This document shows, piece by piece, positions 1-35,259 of a DNA stretch of 64,000 nt. The DNA is taken from NCBI GenBank assembly GCA_027886175.1, contig JAJNNQ010000019.1:16697501-16761500 (forward strand), in the 5' to 3' direction. Position numbers and translations under genes: made by a program. Each line of letters begins with the position of its first letter. The stretch's first letter is position 1. The notes under the pieces are model-generated. The model saw only the letters and a list, made by a program, of their open reading frames with translations, did no database searches and was not told the DNA's origin. The DNA is from Phylloscopus collybita (taxonomy: Eukaryota > Chordata > Aves > Passeriformes > Phylloscopidae).

Positions 1-115
1 GTTGGATGGGGCTTGGAGCAGCCTGGGACAGGGGAAGGTGTCCGTGCCCAGGGGTAGAACTGGGATGATCTCTAAGATCTCCTCCAACCCAAGCCAGCCT
101 GTGGCTCTGAGATTC
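1..115 (+). repeat. CR1 LINE 3' end, cut by the window edge
   Basis: The segment reads as the 3' tail of an avian CR1 retrotransposon on the plus strand: a 'ttggatggggcttggagcag' core, a 'ggtgtccgtgccc' block, then 'gatgatctctaagatctcctccaacccaagccag'-type sequence leading to a 'ctgtggctctgagatt' end. The element continues upstream of the window, so its 5' boundary is not visible. Recognition is from recall of the CR1 consensus, not from a search. Confidence 0.85.
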
Positions 116-1369
116 CATGAAATGCCATTCCTGGACGTCTCGGGTCTCACCTTGTGGAAAACCATTATGAGAACGACTCTCCTGCTTCCACTTCTTATCT
201 CATGGAGCAGTTTGCATCCAGCTGGCAGCAACCAGCAGATCATCATTATCCCTGTTACCACAACCACAACAAAACCTTTTTTCTGTCTCTTTCTAGGGAC
301 GAAATCCAACGCTTTTCCTGCAAATACTAGAGCAAGGATAGCTTCATCCTGGCTGTGGTGAAGTCCTTAGAGCTGTGACTTGAGGGTACTTGGGAAATTG
401 CCCTGGAAACAGGAAAAAGTTGGTTCCAGAGATATTCCCAAGGGGTGGGAAGCCTTTTGTGCCCTGGAATACGGTCCCAGCCATGATGTTTGCCTGACCA
501 GGCTTGAGTGAGGGGCTGTCCTGCCCTCAGGGAACACAGGAGCTTCTCCTGGAGAAAAGGAATCTGTGATGTCACTTCCAGTGATGGGGATCAGGTTGCC
601 CGGCTGGGATCAGGCATTGGCTGGGCCATACAAAAGGAAAGCAGAAAATGCTGGAAGAGAAGCAGTTTTACCCCAACCCAGGACTGCTGGGGATTATTAG
701 TGTTTGAGCCTTTCCAGTGCTGTGGCCAGGATGAAGGGAGTGTTGCCATCAGATCAATGAGCTGCGCAGGGCTGTCTGGAATTTGGCAACCAAGGGGTGC
801 CCAAAATGAACGGGAAAGAAAGGAAAGAGCAGGAAAGTCACAAGATGAACCAATGTAGTTAGGAAAAAAAAAAAAAAATCCCATCCAGAGAGCCATTTTT
901 ATGAAATCGTGGTTTATTTTCTCCGTAACAAATGTTCAGGGAAAGGAAATTAATTCCAATTACACCCTGTGCTACGGCCTCCAAAAATGCTGAAGTCTTG
1001 CAGAAGGCTGGCAGCAAAGTCAGCCTGAGAGGAGCCCACCATGGCCCAGAGGCAGTCTCAGGGACCCTCAACCCCACCTGGGCACATGGGCAGCAGGAAG
1101 GAGAAGGGACACTCTGTCACCAGCAGTGCTTTCAGTGCCATTGTGGCTTCCAGGGCCAGGAGCAGCCGCCATAGGCTCGACCCGAACAAGCCAGTTACCC
1201 CTGCGGCCACTGAAGTGCTCCAAAAGGGCTCTGCCTGACCCAAGCGCACTCCCGGCCTGCCCGGGACAGGGCCTCAGGGCCTCTGCCTGCGCTGGGGCTG
1301 GGCAGCACCGATCTCGGAGGCTGAGGAGTGCAGCAGCTCCACAAGTGGCCGGGGATGGAGAAATCCCTT
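116..1369. other. Intergenic sequence upstream of UBE2D2
   Basis: No coding exon, RNA gene or recognisable repeat was found between the CR1 tail and the CpG island. Open frames here are short, overlap on both strands and lack any family resemblance. A short A-run lies near 866-879. GC content begins to rise from about 1150 as the UBE2D2 promoter is approached. Confidence 0.6.
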
Positions 1370-1397
1370 CGGGGCCGAGGCCGGCGGGGTCCCAGGC

Positions 1398-1457
1398 CCG
1401 TTCCTGTCCCCTCAGACCCGTTCCTGTCCCCTCAAGCCCGTTCCCGTCCCCTCAGGC
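1398..1457 (+). repeat. Three tandem 20-bp units upstream of the promoter
   Basis: Three head-to-tail copies of a 20-bp pyrimidine-rich unit ('ccgttcctgtcccctcagac' and close variants) sit at the upstream edge of the CpG island. The copies differ by only a few bases. They could be an incipient minisatellite or repeated factor-binding sites. Confidence 0.7.
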
Positions 1458-1515
1458 CCGCGCGGTCCCCGCGGCCCCGGACCCGGCTCGGCCGGGACTT
1501 CTTCCCGTCCCGTCT

Positions 1516-1525
1516 TCTCGCGAGA
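1516..1525. promoter_or_regulatory. TCTCGCGAGA palindromic promoter element
   Basis: A perfect 10-bp palindrome TCTCGCGAGA lies about 610 bp upstream of the start codon within the CpG island. This motif is known as a conserved core element of TATA-less, often bidirectional CpG-island promoters of housekeeping genes. A CGTCA core follows 14 bp downstream. Confidence 0.75.
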
Positions 1526-1699
1526 GAACGCGCTGTGGCGTCACGCGCCGCGGCGACCGCCTCGCGCGCGTGCCATCTCACGCCGCCGCCGTATCCTTCC
1601 GCGCGCTCCCCCTCCCCCTTCTGGAGAGTTCTGCACGCCGGCTCCGCACGACAAATAGTCCCCGCGGCTCCCCGCCCGCCCCCCCCCCCCCCCCACCCC

Positions 1700-2135
1700 C
1701 GTCCTCCCGCTCCTCCTCCTCCTCCCGCCGCTCCCGCCCCGGCCTCTCCCTTCCCTCCCCTCCCCGCCACGGTGGTGCCTCCGTCTCGGGAACCGGAGCG
1801 GTGCCCGGGGCAGCGGCGGTGGCAGCGTGGCGGAGTGATCCGCTGCGGGCGGCGCGGAGGCAGCGCATAAAGCGGCGGCGGCGGAGGGAACGGAGGAGCT
1901 GCGGCAACGCTGAGCCCGCGGCCGCCACCGCCCGACACCGGCCAGGCCCCGGCCCCGCCGCCCCGGGGGGCCCCGGTCCCCTCCCGCCCCTCCGCTCGCT
2001 TCGTCCCTCCCCGTCCCCTCCCCGCGCAGCCGCCACCTCCGCGCTCCTCCTCCTCCCCCCCTCCCCTCGCAAATAGTCCCGCGGGCCGCCCCCTCCCTCC
2101 GCCCGCGCCCCTCCTGCCGCCGCCTCGCGCACACA
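1700..2135 (+). other. UBE2D2: UBE2D2 5' UTR (approximate extent)
   Basis: The leader upstream of the initiator is CG-rich and contains no upstream ATG. Its 5' end is a guess, because no TATA box or clear initiator fixes it. The sequence around 1860-1935 (an A-rich 'gcataaagcgg' followed by purine-rich GCGG blocks) resembles an exon more than the flanking pyrimidine tracts do. The start context at 2136 is strong: A at -3 and G at +4. Confidence 0.4.
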
Positions 2136-26292
<24,157 letters not shown>

Positions 26293-26441
26293 TTAAAGAA
26301 ATTATTGGATAACCTCTACAAATAAAGATAGGGGAACTCTGAAAGAGAAAGTCCTTTTGATTTCCATTTGACTGCTTTCTATGAGCCCACGCCTCATCTT
26401 CCCCTGTGCACATGTTTACCTGATACAGCAGTGCTGCGTGT

Positions 26442-26449
26442 TGTACATA
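26442..26449 (+). promoter_or_regulatory. Pumilio-type element TGTACATA in the 3' UTR
   Basis: TGTACATA fits the PUM1/PUM2 consensus UGUANAUA exactly and lies in the sense strand of the 3' UTR about 150 nt after the stop. One such octamer can arise by chance, so function is inference. Confidence 0.4.
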
Positions 26450-27105
26450 CTTGGAACAACAAACTAGAAATACTGTATTTCCCCGTACCAACATTGACTC
26501 CTAGCAGAGAAGTGTGTGTGTGAAAAGCTGGTTCTTCAGTCATAACTTTGTGAGCCTAAAAGCATTCCTTGCTGAGTTAAATTGGGAAATCAAACGGGAA
26601 TGGGGGAGAGTTCTGGTGCGTTTTCAGATTTTCTAGGGACAGTGTTGCTGATCCATGAAGGATTTTAAGTGGAATCCTTTTAAACTCATAACAGTTATGA
26701 AAAGCAAGGTGAAGAACTTGAAGCTGTTTCTGTATTCATTTTATTCTGAAGGACCTACACCTTAGGTAAATGTTATGACCAATGAGAAACTGTACCCACA
26801 TCCTGTGTTTAAGGTCTAAGTTTAACCGGTCACCATTTAAATGGATTGGAGCTATTAGTGCATCAAGTGATGTTGATTTGTTTCAACTCTCTCCCTCCCT
26901 TCATACTTTTTTTTGGTTTGTATGTGGTTTCTCAGTTAATACCTAGCTAATAGCTCTTATTTTTTCTTAAGTTTTTTAACTGCTTAGGTCTTTCTGGATG
27001 TAAGGGTAAAAAAAAAAAAAATCCATATGACAGAAAACTTGTGTGTATTTAAAGACCCAACTGCTCCCCTGGAGCTTGTACGTTCAAGAATGAATTAATC
27101 TGTGT

Positions 27106-27111
27106 AATAAA
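27106..27111 (+). terminator. UBE2D2: Poly(A) signal AATAAA of UBE2D2
   Basis: The canonical AATAAA is followed by a CA-containing segment and then a GT-rich 'tttgtgtg' about 30 nt downstream, the usual arrangement of a vertebrate cleavage and polyadenylation site. Confidence 0.75.
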
Positions 27112-27613
27112 CTGATTACTACAGTCATTACATATAACTTTGTGTGAATAGGCTTTTAATTTTCAGAGCAGTTTGTTACAGGCTTAAACTAACGGTGGAT
27201 TCTCTAAAAAAAAAAACTTTTTGGGCTGAAGTCGTGAAGCAGTTTGGTTTGCATCACACAAGGCACCTGAAGAGGCAAACAGGAGCTTGAGCACTTAGAT
27301 GAAATCAGGATGTGTAGTGTGCCAGGAACTTGACTGTTAAACCAAATAAGCAGTTTACTAAATGCGAATCAGAGTGACATTTTACAAAGCCTGATGGTAT
27401 TACTCCCACTTGCATGGGACCTAACACAATGCATATGTACTGTAGGTAAGTGAAACCTTATGTAACTAAAAAAATGGATGTAAAAGGGTAAAAAAAAGAA
27501 AAAAACCTACCAAACACATCAGCACAAACTTTCATAAAATGTAGCTTTTACATAATTACTTTGCACTAAACATTTGCAAATGTTCATACAGTTTTAAATT
27601 GTACTTGTATGTG

Positions 27614-27615
<2 letters not shown>

Positions 27616-27645
<30 letters not shown>
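27616..27645 (+). repeat. T30 homopolymer run
   Basis: Thirty consecutive T occur about 500 bp beyond the UBE2D2 poly(A) signal. The flanks show no processed-pseudogene body or target-site duplication that I can see. Confidence 0.9.
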
Positions 27646-27646
<1 letters not shown>

Positions 27647-30600
27647 GAACAAAGTCTTCACTTGAATCTAGTGAAAAAGAAAATGTAGTTTGAAACTTTT
27701 CTTTGTATACAAGTGTATTTGCCAGCATCGTTGGTGTGACAGTAGGTGAGTCTGCAAGTTTATCTCCTCTTAGTAGAATTGTAACCCAAGCCATCGGGCA
27801 GGAGAGGCTGGAGCTGCTGGCTCTCCAGCCACAGGGTCTGTCCCAGCCATTCCCAAATGCATCTTGACACTCTTGCACAAACGAGGAATAAATGTCCACT
27901 GCTTTTGGTCTAAATCTGCTCCTCTTGTCTCATCTCTCGGTGTCCTGGTGGCGCAGGGCTGGGCAGCTGTGAGCCCTCCTGCAGGGAGCTGTGTCCCTCT
28001 CCAGAGGCACCTCCTGCTCTGCTGCTGCGGGGACAGTGTGGCTCCAGGGCAGCACTTGGGACACGTGTCCTGCCTGAGGGACACTCCAGGGTCACAGGGG
28101 AACGGACAGATGGCTGTGCAGGGCTGCAAAGCTCCGCCTGCCTCACCTGAAACTCGTGGCACTCGTGTGACCCCTGCAGGGTGTTGGTGTCTGGGCCGGC
28201 TGGGAAGCAGCCTGTGGCCCTGGATAACACCTGTGGCATCGACTCTGGAGTGTGAGCTGGTGGCTGCTGGTGTGCCTGGGGTTTGTGTCAGCCTGGATGC
28301 ATGGCCTTGCCTTGCCTGAGCTGTTGTGCTCCTGCTGGGCTCTCCAGTACACCTCTGCCAGGGTGAAGTTGCCCTCCTGGGGTCACTGAGAAGTACAGGA
28401 AGGGGTTGTTGCACTGATCATGAACAGTTTGGGGGATTCTCTTGAACTGCTTTGCAACTGAGCCACTCAAGAATGTTTTTTTTTGTGGCAGATCTGGCTG
28501 CCTTTGGAAATTGGCAGTTACTGGAAGAGATGAGAGAGAGGAGGGAGAAGTGACAGCTGAGGGAGCTGAGGAGGATGGTTTCTCTTTCTGGTGGGGCAGG
28601 AGCCACAAACACAAGGTGAGGGGACATTAACAAGGCCCCCATGGATTGAAACAGTTCTGAACCTGTAACAGCTTCAGCTTGGAGGATGCATTAACATATC
28701 TGCCCATGTTGGGGTGAGCTCATTTGCAGTGAGGTGTGTAAACAGTTCTGACCTTTTTGCTGATAGCATGGCCACAGTTGTGGTGTAGTAAAAGCAGGTC
28801 TGGTGATGTTTGAGATGGGAGGATGTGCTCTGTATGTCTCTTGTGGATTGACCATTTGCTGTTGAGGGTTGTACTGTGAACTAGATGGAGGAGCCTTTAG
28901 CATTTAACTGAAAACTGACCCAGCTCAGCTCTTCTTGGGACTAGAATCTTGCTCCTTTGAAGATGTGCATTGAGTATGTTCTAATGTCAAACAGCACATG
29001 AGGCCAGGGGCTCTTGTTCTTTCTAGGAATTCTGAGCTTGTCATGTCATCAACCTTTTCCATCCCTGTCCAGTTTTTTTTACCTTGATTTAATAATTTAA
29101 GTTGCCTGGTTCCCTTTGCACGGCTTTCTTTGTGCTGGGCCTTCTGTGGATGTAGATTGTTCATGCAATTACCTTTTTTCTCCGTCATGTGCTAAGTGTG
29201 TTTTGTTTAAAAATAGTGCTAGGCTGCTTAGAACCCCCCAGCTCTGGCAGCAAAGCTGGAAAACTCTGCCTGGATACATTCCTTGTGCTCATCAGTGCCT
29301 GTCCACTGCTCAGAGTGACCCAGAGGAGGAATGTGATCCGTGTATTTTAGAACCCCTCTTGGCTCAGCACTGAGCAGCCAGTGTGCAAGAGCTGGCTTAA
29401 ACATTCCTGTGGCTCAGAGCCCAACCTCTGTGCACCTGCAGACTGGGATGGAGCTGATCCTGGGAAGTGCTGGAGATGGGATTACTGTGCTTGAAACACC
29501 TGGCTTGCCCTCTGGTGAGATGAGCTGCTGCATTTCTCTCATAGCTTTTGGGCAAGGCAAGAGGGATTTTTTTAAATTTCGTTATTACCATGTTATCCCA
29601 ATGCTTCCAACTCAGCTGCATCCTGAAGTGTCCTCAGACTCTTCTGTTCAGTCTGCATCCATCAAATGATGTGGGAAAAGCTGCAGGGCTAAGTTGAATA
29701 TGATCTTGTGTCCTTTGTGGGAGTAGCAAACTGTTCCCTGTCCCATGCCTCTGAAGGCCTGGCCTTTCCTAGTGTTTAGCAACTGTGGCTGCAGACAGCA
29801 ATGCCTGGCTCTGTTTTTTGACAGTCTTGGTCCTTTTCAGCAGCAAAACATCTCTAGAGCTGCTCTTGCTCCCAGTTCTGATGCAGAGGAGAAGATGAGA
29901 ATCCTGAGGGAAGCTCGCTGGGAAGCTCTGCCCAGTGAAAGGTGGATTTCCTTGGGCCTGAGCAGCTCTTTCTGGGGGGAGCAAGGCAGGAGACCCGGGG
30001 CTGTGGGAGGCAGCAAAACTGCTCGCAGTGGTGAATGTGTCACCTTGCTCTAAGGAACCAGGAAAACAAACCACCTCTGAATGTGCTCAGCACTCCCGTT
30101 CCAGGGGGAGGAGCCCTTGGCTAAGGCTCCAGGCATGCCAGTGCATCCAGGCAGAGCTTGGAAGTCACCTCCTGGGAGAATAAAAGCTTGGAGGTGTATC
30201 TGAGTGGCAGGAAGGCTGTCCCCGTTAAATACAGAACCTCAGAAAAGTCTTCTCATCCTTGCAGCATCAGGGAAGCCTCCCTCTCTCTCCTACAGGTAGC
30301 TGGAATGGAGTTTCATCCCCACAGTTACTGCTTCCTTCCATCCCCTGGCTCTTTGGCTAGGCTTGGAGCAAAAGCTGCAGATCTCAGTTGCTGGGGTTTG
30401 GCAAATGTGATTTCCTACAGGGAATGCACAGGGACAAGAGCACTGAGGGTGTCTGGAAGGTTAAAAGCAGCACAAATCCTGCTGTGCAGCTCTCGGGAGG
30501 CACGGAGACCAGCCCCGGTGTGAGTGACCACTTGGAGGCTCCGGGAGGGATCCCTGCAGCCAGTCCTTGCTGCCCCGCCCTCACCTGGAAGTGTGTGTGA

Positions 30601-30689
30601 CTAGATCCATGCTGACACTGTCTGTACTCTTGTATTGTGTTGCAATTTGATCGCCATTAAATAATTCCCTTAAACTCTCTGGCTTGATT

Positions 30690-30748
30690 GCTTTTTTGTT
30701 TTTTTTTTTTGTTTTGTTTTTTTTTTTTTTTTTTTGTTTTTTTTTTTT
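30690..30748 (+). repeat. T-rich low-complexity block
   Basis: A run of T broken only by single G residues, (TTTTG)-like, giving a run of Phe codons in translation and no plausible gene. Confidence 0.9.
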
Positions 30749-32104
30749 GTCTCTACCTGTGCCTTCTGCCCATTCATTTTGCCTCACGTTGCTTCCTTTC
30801 CTCTTGTGGCTGCTCTGTCCCTTCTCCCCGAGGCTTCAGTCTTGCACTGTCCCTCTCTCAAGCTATCTCCCGTCACCTTCATCTTGTTTAAGCTTCTTGC
30901 AAAGCCCAGCTTGCTCTGACCACAGGCAGTGCTGTCTGGGTGGCCTGGAGTGCCCTTGGGGGCTGTTTGTCTGTCTGCATGCAGAACTTCCTATGCTCTC
31001 ACCAAGCCAAACGCTGTCCCCTTCCTTTTTGGAAGCTGTGGCTTGACAGAAAGTTTGTTGGTGCTCTGGTTTCATCGTGAGCTGTTTGCAGCACCCCAGT
31101 CCTTGGTTCAGGGGGCTCACTTGAGAAAAGCTGGGCTCAGCTCTGGGGCCAGAGCACAGGGCATGTGGGGTGCTGGGGGAGGCTGGAGCTGTTGCTTCCC
31201 ACAGCTCATGGCTTTCTCTTCCCTGGGTTTGGCACCCCCAGGTTCTCTTTCATTGTGTTTCTGCCTCCCTGTGTCCACCCCCCTCCTTCCCTGTGTGAGA
31301 AGATTTAGGTTTTATTGTTGTCTAGTCAGGTGAAACCACCTCGGGGCGAGTGGGGGTTGGGTGTATTTACCATCCTAGTCCTTTCATGAGCAAATCTGTT
31401 TGTTGCTCAACTCTAAACGTTTCTTTAGGTTGGAAAAAGCAAGTTGTCAGGGTACAGATAAAAATGGCATTTTGAATAAGCAGTGAATTGGTGTCCTGAA
31501 GCCACAAGCACCATACCCCAAACTTCTCTCTTCCCAGTGTCTGTGGTCCCTGTGTCCAGCTGAAGCTGCCTGGTCCTGCTGTCACCCAGCCACAGCTGCT
31601 GGAGGTAGCTTGGGAGACACATCCTGCTCTGCTGTTGGCAGTGGAGGGGGCATCTCAGCTGGCCAGGCTGGGAGAAAGGAACCAAGCTGGCCTTGGGCCA
31701 CCACAGCTGGGAACGAGTGCCAGTGTTCTAAAGCAAGGGGGGGAGCATTAATTCCGTGTTCTGATGGAGCAAAGGTAGCCATGGAGTGACTGCTGCAGAG
31801 CTTTCTGACTGCCTTAACCAAAACTGGGGCTTTGTGTCTAAACCCTCTCCTTGCTCCCCCCGAGGTGCCCGGGACAGCTGTGCTGTTTGGTAGGTTTTGT
31901 TCCCTGCCTCGTGGCTATTCTTGGGTCAGTTTAGCAAGTTTTATTGGAACAGCCTCCCCTACAGCTTGGGATGGTGATTATTGTTCTGCCCCTTGACCTG
32001 GAGCTCTGTGAGGTGCTGCAGTGCTGCTCTCTGGGGCTCTTTGGGAGGTCTGTGCGTGGCCAGTTCAGCGTGGGGAGCAGGAATTCTGCAGGGCATCAGG
32101 CAAA

Positions 32105-32460
32105 CAGAGTCGTTTGGGGTTGGAAAACCCCATAAGAACGAGTCCAACAGTTCCCCCAGCACTGCCAAGGCCACCACCAAGCCATGTCCCCAAGTGCCAT
32201 GTCCATAGATGTTTTGAACACCTCCAGGGATGGTGACTCCACCACAGCCATGGGTGCTGTGTGCCAATGCCCAACCACCCTTTCAGTGAAGATCTTTTCT
32301 CTGACATCCAACCTAAACCTCCCCTGACACGAGGCTGTTTCCTCTTGTCCTGTCACTTGTTACTTGGGAGATGAGGCTGGTTTAAACCACATGGTTCAAA
32401 CCTCCTGCCAGGGAGCTGCAGCGAGCAGAGGAATGACTTGGTGTCACCAGAGCTTCCAGG
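32105..32460 (-). repeat. CR1 LINE, minus strand
   Basis: The plus strand shows the reverse complement of a CR1 3' region: 'gtttggggttggaaaacccc', 'ccagcactgccaaggccacc', 'atgtccccaagtgccatgtc', 'ctccagggatggtgactcca', 'caaccaccctttcagtgaag' and 'tttcctcttgtcctgtcact'. The distal part, to about 32460, is more diverged. Confidence 0.92.
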
Positions 32461-33827
32461 GAAGGATCATTGTACTTAGAACTTACCCTTGGGTGTCACC
32501 TGCACAGCTGCAGGAAGGATGTCCCAACAACATTTCTGATCCCCTGCCTAGCCCTGTGCATGGCTCCCCTGATTTTTTATCCCTGTTGGTGACACCATGT
32601 GAAATAACAGCTCTGATGTTCAGGAAAACATCAAAAAAAAGCGGAATGGAGCAGTAGGTGAGGCTGTGTGAGTGGGGTGATGTGGGACAGGGAGGTGACA
32701 GCAGTTCCTGGACGTTCTTGTGTCCAAGCAGGTGCATGTGGGGACTCACCTGAGATAAAGGGGTGTGTGAGATAAAGGCCAGCAGTGGCACCTTGGGCCA
32801 GGTGAGCTTCAGCTGTGTGTTGATCCTATTGAGCTTGACCCTGCTGGATTTACCACTTCTATAAAGCTCCGAGGGAGTTTTTCCTGTTGTAACTCCTAAG
32901 TACCAACACAAAGCACTCACTGTTCCAGCCTGTAATGTTTTCTTGGAAAATCCTGATGGAAAAGATGTAGGAACTTCTCCAGATCCACGCTGGATGCTTC
33001 ATGGAAGGATGGGTTTTTGCCAAGTAGGTTCTATTGGGTTTTTTGTGGGGTTCAAATCCTGTTCAAGCCTGTTCAAATCAGAGAATCGTGTAGGTTGGAG
33101 AAGACCTCAGAGATCATCGAGTCCAGTCTGAGCTGCAGGCAGGTAGATAAGCACAGACACTCAGTATTTAAATGCTGAAATCTTCCCTGAGAGTCAAATC
33201 CTGCCTTGGTCAAGTAACTCCACTCAAAAATGCCGTGTTGGCCTCTGTAAGGCACCCACCAGGAAAACCCAAGTCCTTGCCCAGAGGCTTTTTGGGAAAA
33301 GGGGGATGACACAGCCCCAGCCCCAGGGAGGAGCAGCTGGGGCAGAACTGGGAGCACCTCCCACCAGCAGTGCCTGGAGCCCCGTGCTGAGGGAAGGACT
33401 CCTGTGTGGGAATGACACAGGATGAGCCTCGGGAAAGTGTTGGTGAGGCCATTTTGGTACAGAACTAAAGGGGTTTTGCAGTGGGCTTGAACCTCCCCTG
33501 CTCTGAGTCCTCTCATGCACCCTGTGCCCGGGGGGTGACTTGCATCACCATGAACTGAATGAAAATTCCTGCTGTTCAGCCCATTCCTCTGTTTTCCTGT
33601 TGTCTTTCCCCTTTTTCTCCTGGCAAAGTTGTCTCTCTGCCAGGCCATGTCTGTCCCAGCCCTTGCCTGAGCTGCATTAGCAGCATTTGAGCACTGAATC
33701 CTCTTGGTTAAGCCCTTGGCTGTGTAGCCACTGTAAACTACTGGGTGTTTCTAGGTTTGGGGGTTTTTTCCTAACTCTGCCTTCCAGCCTGTGCCATTCC
33801 CTTTGGCTGGGTTGCTTTTGGGGTGGT
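32461..33827. other. Intergenic sequence with no gene recognised
   Basis: Apart from a CR1 fragment at 33076-33165, this stretch contains no feature I can identify. Open frames on both strands look random. Confidence 0.55.
33076..33165 (-). repeat. CR1 terminal fragment, minus strand
   Basis: The motif 'agaatcgtgtaggttggaga' followed by 'agacctcagagatcatcgag' is the diverged reverse complement of the CR1 3' end. The element is very short and its outer limit is uncertain. Confidence 0.7.
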
Positions 33828-33989
33828 GTTTTTTTTGGTGTTGTTTTTTTTTGTTTTGTTTTTTTTTGGTTTTTTTTTTTTTGTTTGTTTTTTTTGTTTT
33901 GTTTTGTTTTTTGTTTTGTTTTGTTTTGTCTGTTTGTTTGGTTTGGTTTGGTTTGGTTTGTTTGGGTTTTTTTTTGGTTTTTTTTTGGT
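33828..33989 (+). repeat. T/G-rich low-complexity block
   Basis: About 160 bp consist almost only of T and G in (TTTTG) and (TTTGG) patterns. The block is the compositional complement of an A/C-rich block at 34832-35201 on the same strand. It creates a spurious Phe-rich open frame. Confidence 0.93.
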
Positions 33990-34831
33990 GGAAGAGGAAC
34001 TGGAACTGGTGCTGAGACCCAGAATCCCCAAACCTCTCAGTGTAAATAAGGGATCTGCTAAATCCATGTCCCTGTCCTCGAGTCCAAGCCAAGCCTGCCC
34101 CTGAAGTGAAACCACCAGACCAAAAAAATTTTCCCAAAGAGAATCCATCCCTCTTGTCTTTGGGGACTGCTGAGACCTCCAGGACTTGTTCAGGAAGCAG
34201 CAAGGAAGGAACCATGGAAAGGCCAGGGAATGAGACAGAGCTGCTGAGGCCTTTGCTGAGCTCCTGGGGTTGGGATCCCACCAGGCCCGGTCCTGTGCTG
34301 GCCCTGGAGCTCACAGCCCCCTCCAGCTGCCCCAGACCCCACCCCAGGCAGGAGTGTTGTATCCTGGGGCTTTTTCCAGGAGAAGGGATGCTGGGGCATC
34401 TGTTTACAGGCAGCTGCCTGCAGGAATGCTGCTCCAAGCAGGAATGTGGCACCCTGGGCACTGCCCCCTTCACCCAGGGCTGTGGGGAGGCTGCAAGGGA
34501 CCCCTTGAGTGCCGGGGGGGGTCACAGGGCAGAAGTTCCCCCCTGTAGCTGTGCTGCTGGGGAAACAAGGATGTGGGAATTGTTTGAGTTGGAAGGGACC
34601 TTAAAGCTCCTGAGGTGGGCTGGGATGGTCAGGGGAGAAGCAGCTGGACCTCCATGGGGAAGCATTTATCACTCAGGTGTGATCTGTAAGGCCAGCTTTG
34701 GGCTTTCCAGCTGGGAGTGGAGCTGGGCACAAGGAGAATGCCAAGCTGGGAGCAGGGGGAAGGTGAGGATGAGAGGAAGGGAGGTGAGGGCCAGCGGGGT
34801 CTCTCCTCTATTCCTTCATTTGGTCTGGATG
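33990..34831. other. Spacer between two low-complexity blocks
   Basis: This 840-bp spacer between the T/G-rich and A/C-rich blocks contains a CR1 scrap near 34577-34612 and otherwise unrecognised sequence. A frame open from 34106 runs through it into the A/C block, but has no family resemblance. Confidence 0.55.
34577..34612 (-). repeat. CR1 terminal scrap, minus strand
   Basis: The short sequence 'gagttggaagggaccttaaa' is a near-perfect reverse complement of the conserved CR1 3' tail. Nothing beyond about 35 bp is recognisable. Confidence 0.65.
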
Positions 34832-35201
34832 AAAAAAAACCACAACCAACCAACCAACCAACCAAAAAAAAAAAAAACCAAAAACAAAACCAAAAACAAA
34901 CAAACAAACCAAACAAACAAACAAAAAAACCCCACCAAAACAAAACCCCCTCAAAAACCACACACACACAAAAAAACCCCCAAAAACCAAACAAACAACA
35001 AAAAACCCACAAAACCAAAAACAAAACAACCAAGAAAAACCCCAACCCCCCCCAAAAAAACAAAAAAAAACCAAAAAAACCAAACAACAACAACAAAACA
35101 AAACAACAAAAATAACCCACAAAAACACACACACACAAAACAAAACAAACAAACAAACAAACAAAAAACCAAAACACCACACACACACAAAAACCCCCCA
35201 C
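34832..35201 (+). repeat. A/C-rich low-complexity block
   Basis: About 370 bp consist almost entirely of A and C, with local (CCAA), (CAAA) and (CA) tracts. Translation gives meaningless Lys/Asn/Thr/Pro frames. The block could pair with the T/G-rich block 840 bp upstream. Confidence 0.93.
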
Positions 35202-35259
35202 AGCTGAAAAGAGGAACCACCCCCACCCCAAGAAGTAGGGGGGGATATAAGGAAATACC

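Larger units (their letters stand above)
26293..27135 (+). other. UBE2D2: UBE2D2 3' UTR
   Basis: About 840 nt of AT-rich sequence follow the stop, ending near a canonical AATAAA. A Pumilio-type TGTACATA is at 26442-26449 and an A-run at about 27009-27021. An early AATAAA at 26321-26326, only 28 nt after the stop, could give a very short alternative UTR. The cleavage point is inferred from the signal at 27106; longer isoforms cannot be excluded. Confidence 0.7.
27140..32104. other. Intergenic sequence after UBE2D2
   Basis: I found no coding exon, RNA gene or recognisable transposon in this 5-kb stretch. Simple repeats are a T30 run (27616-27645) and a T-rich block (about 30690-30748). Open frames present here are short, overlap in several frames and show no family resemblance. 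Confidence 0.6.
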
